The notes under the pieces were generated by a model. It was not told the origin of the DNA. It saw only the letters and a program-made list of their open reading frames with translations, and searched no databases. The position numbers and the translations under genes were made by a program. From positions 1 through 64,000 of the forward strand of contig SEMN01000316.1 of the NCBI GenBank assembly GCA_005408345.1: a DNA stretch of 64,000 bases. The letters are read 5' to 3'. Numbering within the stretch: position 1 is the first letter of the stretch; every line of letters begins with the position of its first letter. Shown here in pieces: positions 61,318-64,000 of this stretch. This DNA is from Macquaria australasica (Eukaryota; Chordata; Actinopteri; Centrarchiformes; Percichthyidae).

Positions 61318-63447
61318 GTACCGTAAGCCACGCGTTTGCCTTTTACGTATTAATCTGCTGGGAACGAAGACGTGTCTAACCTGAGCGAACTCTTTTGACA
61401 GGACGTTGAAAAGAAAATTGAGGAGACGAGACAGAGATTCAAGAACGAGTTCCTCCAAGGTGAGACAGTTATTGTGGATAAGCTGACGTTAACTTGCTCC
61501 TTGACCAGTAGCTTGTTTTTTTGTGCACGAAGTCTGGGTTATTGTCAGCTACATAAATTCAAATATTGTAGGTTAACTGTCCACTAGTTAACTGTCACTT
61601 TATTTTGTCATGTTGATAACATCATGACCTGAATGCTCAGAGTTGAGCTCCAACAAGATAACTGGCTAACGCTAGCTCTGTATTATCACATGTAGTAGTT
61701 GAGACTAAAACTAATACAGCTTATGGCATGGCCAGGTGAACGTAAGTGCAGTTTACAGCATAATCGGGTCATAAAGTCAGCGTGGCTGAAAGTGAAACCT
61801 TGTACTTCGCCTCTTTAAAACTGAACGGCGTGTGATTCAGCCTTTGCGTTGTGTTTACAGATTCAACAGATAAATATGACCCCAGGGATGTGGAAAGGCT
61901 TCAAAAGGATGATGCTCTGGTGGAAGGCTACCTGACATGGAGACTTTATGTCGTTGATGATGCCTTGAAAATGATCGACGAAAGTCTTCAGTGGAGAAAA
62001 GAGTATGGTTTGAATGGTAAGAAGTCGTGCTAGATTGTTTGTCATATGATATACGCAATTTCACGTCACCTGAAAGTAAGACTGGGCATCTTTTTTGATA
62101 CCAGTGCCAATCCAATGACTGAATTTCGAAACTGATACCAAAACAATATTTTTTTTTTCTTTTTTTTTTTACTTTCAGGAACTACATGACCAGAGAATAA
62201 GTAAACAAGAATATGAATCTGACCTGTCTTTAAATGCCAGCTTTTGGTACTTTCAATCGCTGGTGCTACAGGCACAATTTGGTCGGTGCTAAAAAAAAGT
62301 GTTTAAGTTCAATATCCAGTCCTCCCTAAAGGTAGAAATGTTGACATTGCCATATTTAGATGTTTGCAAGCTTGCGACACAGATCAGTGGTTGTTACTGT
62401 GCTGCTCTGGGATGAATCCAGACAGAGTGTCATTGTGTGTTAAACACCCGTCTCTCCATGCAGAGGCTACCCCCGAGAACAATCCCCTCTGTTACTGTTT
62501 TCTGAGGAATTTCTCAGAGTTGCTGTTTGTTAGTCTTTAATCCAGCAAATTCAATTTGTTAAACAGTTGTTTTTAGGAAATTTGATTTATTCATGTCATT
62601 AGTATCCACGAGTAGCCTTAACACCAAGGCCATATGTTGTTAGTTCTTCTATTAATCTATTGAAAAGGGTCAGTGACAAGTTAAGCAGCTCAAGCAGTTT
62701 CAGGTTTTAGGAAAACTGGCATCCTCAACAGATGTACAAACATGTATCTACATGTATGTTTCATACAGTTTCAATTGCTGTTGTTGTTGACCAACTTTGT
62801 CATATTTTGTGCTTTGAACATTTAATTCAAGATATTTTATGCATTTTAAGTAATTAAATTAAGGATTCAAATAGTCTTCTGTAGGAACCTTTACAAACAA
62901 CCTTAGCTAGTTGCCTACAATGCCATGTTCTGTGTAACTTATTTTTAAATGATAACAAACACCAGTTAACAATGCAATGTGCGTCTGCCTGCTTGTTTCA
63001 GATCTCACTGAGAGCACCATTCCCAAGTGGATGTTCGAGACTGGTGCTGTCTACCTCCACGGCTATGACAAAGAGGGCAACAAGCTCTGTATGTACATGT
63101 TCTATTACAGACCTACTTACAGTAAACTCTAATGTTATACACTTACAACTTAGCCTGTCTTTAATTGTCAGGCAATATATATGTTGCATTAAAAGTGTGT
63201 AGCCGTCACTGAAATACTAAACAAATACAAAACTACTAATACCTTTTTAATTTACAATTTTTTGTCTGTTGTTTGCTGTTTACTGTGTTTAGTCTGGTTC
63301 AAAGTAAAGCTGCACATCAAGGATGCAAAAACAATCACGGACAAGAAGAAGTATGTTGCCTTCTGGCTGGAGCGGTATGCGAAGAAGGAACCAGGGATGC
63401 CACTCACTGTTGTGTTTGACATGACGGAGTCTGGTCTCAGCAATATA
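61285..63447 (+). CDS. mospd2: Motile sperm domain-containing protein 2, 5' part (CRAL-TRIO region)
   Basis: MOSPD2 is an ER tail-anchored protein that tethers membrane contact sites through an MSP domain and carries a CRAL-TRIO lipid-binding domain at its N-terminus. Exons in the window: 61285-61317, 61402-61459, 61861-62016, 63002-63088, 63293-63447. All are GT-AG and join in frame to 163 codons. The product starts MAEVDQHEGEQ and runs through ETRQRFKNEF, DKYDPRDVERLQKDD, WRLYVVDDALKMIDESLQWR, YLHGYDKEGNKLFW and FWLERYAKKEPG to VVFDMTESGLSNI. These align in order with human MOSPD2. The rest of the CRAL-TRIO domain, the MSP domain and the C-terminal transmembrane anchor lie beyond the right edge. 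Confidence 0.95.
61402..61459 (+). CDS. mospd2: mospd2 exon 2
   Basis: 58 bp, acceptor tttgacag|ga, donor ctccaag|gtgaga; DVEKKIEETRQRFKNEFLQ. Confidence 0.92.
61861..62016 (+). CDS. mospd2: mospd2 exon 3
   Basis: 156 bp, acceptor tgtttacag|at, donor ttgaatg|gtaaga; STDKYDPRDVERLQKDD to EYGLN. Confidence 0.95.
62017..63001. other. mospd2 intron 3
   Basis: Non-coding. About 62081-62330 contains gataccagtgccaatcc and gaaactgatacc/ggtgctaaaaaaaag elements that resemble a dispersed fish repeat (low certainty). Nothing else recognised. Confidence 0.55.
63002..63088 (+). CDS. mospd2: mospd2 exon 4
   Basis: 87 bp, acceptor ttgtttcag|at, donor aagctct|gtatgt; LTESTIPKWMFETGAVY, then LHGYDKEGNKL. 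Confidence 0.95.
63293..63447 (+). CDS. mospd2: mospd2 exon 5
   Basis: 155 bp, acceptor gtgtttag|tc, donor caatata|gtaagt; WFKVKLHIKDAKTI to MTESGLSNI. Confidence 0.95.
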
Positions 63448-64000
63448 GTAAGTCCATGATGATGGTGTTTCAAACAAGGTTTTTGTAATTATGTCAGTAA
63501 CTTCTATTTTTATTTATGTGTCATGCTCTAATCCAAGTTTTAATTTTGCTTCTTTTCTTGTAGTTACATCCAGGTCTCCTAGACAAAACCTATCTTGCAA
63601 TTTCATTCCCTCCCTATTAAATAAGCTTCGCTCTTATGTTAGAAAAAGACCCATTTCCTTGCTTTGACTGTCATTGAAATGCTCTTGAGTAGCCTCACAT
63701 CTCTTGCTGTTTGAGCTGTGGTCTTGCAGGGACTGATGCTCTTCAATGGTTTTACACTTTGGAGATTAAACTAACCTTTAAATCCCGTTGGTCAATTCGA
63801 GTGGACTGTCTAATCTGTAGACTCACTGTGTCGCAGGCATTAGCTCCTTGATGGAGCTCTCTCAGCGAGTGCGTTTCACTGGCTAGGCTCTCTTCTGGAG
63901 AAATGGCTCAATTAAATACAAATAAACTAAACACAAGCAAGGCAAAATAAAGGATAAATAGCTATGCAACCCAAATATGAAATGCGTAGATTAGAAGATC
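63448..64000. other. mospd2 intron 5 (runs off the window)
   Basis: No further mospd2 exon is recognisable; the next expected coding segment is not present. Confidence 0.65.

Overview
This is a piece of a vertebrate nuclear genome, almost certainly a ray-finned (teleost) fish. Genes are split into GT-AG exons separated by AT-rich introns, CA/GT microsatellites are frequent, and several interspersed repeats look like families I know from teleost (mostly percomorph-type) genomes. There are no operons, CRISPR arrays or phage-like regions.

From left to right: (1) 1-4.7 kb holds the last three exons (351-404, 2112-2249, 3793-4007) of a plus-strand gene I cannot name, ending in a Myb/SANT-like tail. 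It lies among repeats, next to a near-perfect 260-bp direct repeat with an offset of 821 bp. (2) 4.7-20.1 kb is non-coding with microsatellites. At 20.17-20.33 kb a minus-strand exon ending ATGG|GTAAGT with a CRE upstream is a good candidate for the first exon of gpm6b; its other exons would lie left of the window. (3) 20.3-37.2 kb is intergenic and contains a 5'-truncated L1-like LINE flanked by a perfect 18-bp target-site duplication. (4) 37.7-48.4 kb (+) is a complete glycine receptor alpha-2 gene, glra2, with nine coding exon positions and two alternative exon 3 copies (3A, 3B). The protein is 449 residues. (5) 60.7-54.4 kb (-) is complete fancb, with eight coding exons and 849 residues. 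(6) 61.3 kb to the right edge (+) is the 5' part of mospd2: five exons and 163 codons of a CRAL-TRIO protein, running off the window.

The order and orientation gpm6b(-) - glra2(+) - fancb(-) - mospd2(+) match human Xp22.2, which independently supports the gene names. fancb and mospd2 are divergent, with start codons 569 bp apart and a shared GC-rich promoter carrying ZNF143-like, CCAAT and YY1-like motifs.

The genes do not form a pathway. glra2 encodes a neuronal chloride channel subunit, fancb a DNA interstrand-crosslink repair factor, and mospd2 an ER membrane-contact protein. I found no wholly new biological system. The points most worth following are the architecture that appears to force mutually exclusive use of glra2 exons 3A/3B, an inverted repeat pair bracketing those exons, the tandem duplication and unnamed gene at the left edge, and two datable repeat insertions.
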